64,000 nucleotides of DNA from Salinibacterium sp. NG253 (GTDB lineage Bacteria; Actinomycetota; Actinomycetes; Actinomycetales; Microbacteriaceae): NCBI RefSeq assembly GCF_015864945.1, contig NZ_JADYWF010000002.1, positions 512,208 through 576,207 of the forward strand. The letters run 5' to 3'. The notes beneath the pieces are model-generated. The model worked only from the letters and a program-made list of their open reading frames with translations, made no database searches and had not been told where the DNA came from. Position numbers and translations under genes: made by a program. The stretch's first letter is position 1; the number at the start of each line of letters is the position of its first letter. Below are positions 62,325-64,000 of this stretch, in pieces.

Positions 62325-63064
62325 GCGAGAGCCTTTCGGTAGTGGCGGGCCGCTTCAACGAGACCCTCGAACAGTCGGATGTCTTCTGGCGCTGCCTCGG
62401 GATGCCATTGCACGGCAACAACGAAGGTTGCCGACGGTAGTTCGACAGCTTCAATAACGTCGTCGCTCGTGCGTGCCGTGACGACGAGTCCGTCGGCGAG
62501 GCGATCGATTGACTGATGGTGGTAGAGGGGCACGACGAGGGGGTCGGTTTGCCCGCCGAGCACCTGATCGATCTGCGAATCGGCTTCGATGGCGACGGGA
62601 AGGTGGCTGAAGTTGCCGCCACCTAGTTGATAGTTTCCGTGGCCGACGACTTCAGGAAGGTGCTGGTGAAGGGTGCCACCGAGAGCAACATTGAGCACTT
62701 GAGCACCCCGACAAATGCCGAGGAATGGCAGGTCGGCATCGAGTGCTTGGCGCATGAGCTCGTCTTCCCACGCATCACGATCGAGTCGAGGTTCGTCGGT
62801 TGTCGGGTGGGGTTCTTGGCCATAGCGCGCTGGGTCGAAGTCTTTGCCCCCGGTGATGATGAGGCCGTCGAGCCCCTGAAGCACCCGGCGGGCAATTTCT
62901 GGGCTTACCGGCTGCGGCGGAAGAAGCACCGCGATACCGCCAGCGCGAGTGACAGCCTCGAAGTAGGCCTTCGGCAAAAACGCTGCCGGAACATCCCACA
63001 CGCCCGTTTGCGCTTGTTCGAGGTAGGTGGTCAGGCCGATAAGGGGCCGATCAGAGTCGCTCAA
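62321..63064 (-). CDS. Gamma-glutamyl-gamma-aminobutyrate hydrolase family protein, PuuD-like
   Basis: Class I glutamine-amidotransferase-like hydrolase of 247 residues. Nucleophile Cys in LPFLGICRGAQVLNVALGG, His-Glu of the triad in VVAVQWHPEA. PuuD releases glutamate from the oxidised gamma-glutamyl product. The start overlaps the end of the GS-like gene by 14 nt, indicating translational coupling. Confidence 0.9.
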   Translation of the reverse strand: MSDSDRPLIGLTTYLEQAQTGVWDVPAAFLPKAYFEAVTRAGGIAVLLPPQPVSPEIARRVLQGLDGLIITGGKDFDPARYGQEPHPTTDEPRLDRDAWEDELMRQALDADLPFLGICRGAQVLNVALGGTLHQHLPEVVGHGNYQLGGGNFSHLPVAIEADSQIDQVLGGQTDPLVVPLYHHQSIDRLADGLVVTARTSDDVIEAVELPSATFVVAVQWHPEAAPEDIRLFEGLVEAARHYRKALA

Positions 63065-64000
63065 AGCCGCGCACCTTTTCCCAGTCAGTCACTGCCGAGT
63101 CAAAGGCAGCCAATTCGATAGCGGCGTAGTTGAGGTAGTGGTCGACTACTTCATCGCCGAACGCTTCGCGGGCGAAAGTGGATGCCGCGAAGAGTTCTGT
63201 AGCTTCCCGCAGTGACGAAGGCACCCGAGGAACATCGCTCGTGTACGCGTTGCCTTCGAAGGCATCGTCGAGCTCAAGCTCGTTGTCGATGCCGTAGAGC
63301 CCAGCGGCGATGAGGGCGCTGACGGCCAAATACTGGTTTACGTCGCCGCCAGGAACGCGGTTCTCGACCCGCATTCCGTGTCCTTGGCCAACGACTCGAA
63401 GCGCACACGTGCGGTTGTCGAGGCCCCATGCCAGCGCCGTCGGGGCAAAGCTTCCCGGAACGTAGCGCTTGTAGGAGTTGATGTTGGGAGCGGAGAAGAG
63501 CGTGAGTTCGCGCATGACCGCGAGCTGGCCGGCAATAAAGTGACGGAACATTTTTGACATGCCGTGTTCGGCATCCTTATCGGCAAAGACGGCGGTTCCG
63601 TCTGTTCCGCGCAGGCTGATGTGGATGTGACAGCTATTGCCTTCCTTCTCGTTGTACTTTGCCATGAAGGTGAGGCTCTTGCCGTGCGCATCGGCGATTT
63701 CCTTCGCGCCATTCTTGTAGATCGAGTGGTTGTCGCACGTGTCGAGGGCTGAGGCGTAGCGGAAGCCGATCTCTTGCTGGCCAGGGTTGCACTCGCCCTT
63801 CACTCCTTCGCAGTACATGCCGGCGCCATCCATGCCGTTGCGGATGTCGCGAAGCAGCGGTTCCATGCGCGTCGACGCCAGCACGTTGTAGTCGATGTTG
63901 TAGTCGGTGGCTGCTGAAAGCTCGCGATAGCCCTTCTTCCACGCCTCGCGGTAACTGTCATCAAAGACGATGAATTCGAGTTCAGTGGCAACGAAAGTGT
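63051..64000 (-). CDS. Glutamine synthetase family gamma-glutamyl-amine ligase (partial; N-terminus outside window)
   Basis: C-terminal 316 or so residues of a class I-III GS fold. ATELEFIVFDDSY carries metal-binding Glu residues, ANINSYKRYVPGSFAPT and NRTCALRVVG match the GS ATP/glutamate signature, and NSCHIHISLRG holds the catalytic His region. Because it heads an operon with a PuuD-like hydrolase and aldehyde dehydrogenase, it more likely makes gamma-glutamyl-amines (PuuA/GlnA3/GlnA4 style) than glutamine. The start lies right of the window. Confidence 0.85.
   Translation of the reverse strand, partial: TFVATELEFIVFDDSYREAWKKGYRELSAATDYNIDYNVLASTRMEPLLRDIRNGMDGAGMYCEGVKGECNPGQQEIGFRYASALDTCDNHSIYKNGAKEIADAHGKSLTFMAKYNEKEGNSCHIHISLRGTDGTAVFADKDAEHGMSKMFRHFIAGQLAVMRELTLFSAPNINSYKRYVPGSFAPTALAWGLDNRTCALRVVGQGHGMRVENRVPGGDVNQYLAVSALIAAGLYGIDNELELDDAFEGNAYTSDVPRVPSSLREATELFAASTFAREAFGDEVVDHYLNYAAIELAAFDSAVTDWEKVRGFERL

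Noticed and set aside
1-64000. CRISPR arrays, insertion sequences, rRNA genes, prophage
   Set aside because: No regularly spaced direct repeats, transposase, integrase, phage structural genes or rRNA-like stretches were seen on either strand.

Overview
The window looks like chromosomal DNA of a high-GC Gram-positive actinobacterium, most likely a member of the Microbacteriaceae. The grounds are gene content and order, an LPxTG sortase-type surface protein, family-specific conserved proteins (DUF3107, UPF0182, DUF2342, AdnAB-type helicase-nucleases) and a very high share of leaderless genes, in which a TAnnnT -10 box lies 6-7 nt before the start codon. I see no prophage, insertion sequence or CRISPR array. 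Two genes run off the edges: gabD2 on the left and a glutamine synthetase family gene on the right.

Layout. 1-4.4 kb: succinate-semialdehyde dehydrogenase (partial), divergent from a GPH-type transporter that is translationally coupled to a sphingosine-phosphate-lyase-like PLP enzyme, then a GNAT acetyltransferase. 4.4-6.4 kb: a LysR regulator divergent from a 40-residue small protein with a strong terminator, then a DUF2975/HTH pair with a perfect operator palindrome over its own promoter. 6.4-13.6 kb: housekeeping genes (Mrp, DUF1003 protein, MgtE-like CBS protein, stress protein, Xaa-Pro aminopeptidase, EEP phosphodiesterase, PHP phosphoesterase). 13.7-18.2 kb: a MalY/PatB enzyme, TetR with a divergent NAD(P)-binding protein and tandem operators, lactate dehydrogenase and a conserved hypothetical. 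18.2-27.6 kb: a tightly overlapping catabolic operon (peptide/opine-type ABC importer, SolA-like oxidase, YheO/DauR-like regulator, second MalY/PatB enzyme) facing a second YheO-like regulator.

27.6-49.7 kb holds a gene set that, from memory, is largely shared and similarly ordered in Mycobacterium (Rv3193c-Rv3211): DEAD-box helicase, ferritin-like protein, small membrane protein, DUF3107, AdnA/AdnB-like helicase-nucleases, phosphotransferase, NudC, UvrD2, a ThiF/TOMM-like protein, DUF2342 protein, PDZ-Lon protease and UPF0182 protein. A LysR-MFS pair sits inside it. 49.8-57.1 kb: initiator tRNA-Met, an SDR, a ThrE-like exporter with a secreted Thr/Pro-rich extension, an LPATG surface protein, a TetR/VOC pair and nadE. 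57.1-64 kb: oligopeptidase B, then an operon (GS-like ligase, PuuD-like amidase, aldehyde dehydrogenase, SDR, FadR-type regulator) that fits gamma-glutamylation-dependent catabolism of an amine or amino alcohol.

Four patterns deserve attention: the pervasive leaderless promoters; an apparent roughly three-fold excess of GGATGC/GCATCC across the window; operons built from 1-, 4- and 14-nt gene overlaps; and several family members that lack a hallmark (NudC with no cysteine, UvrD2 without HRDC, an MgtE-like protein without its channel, AdnA with a degenerate Walker B).
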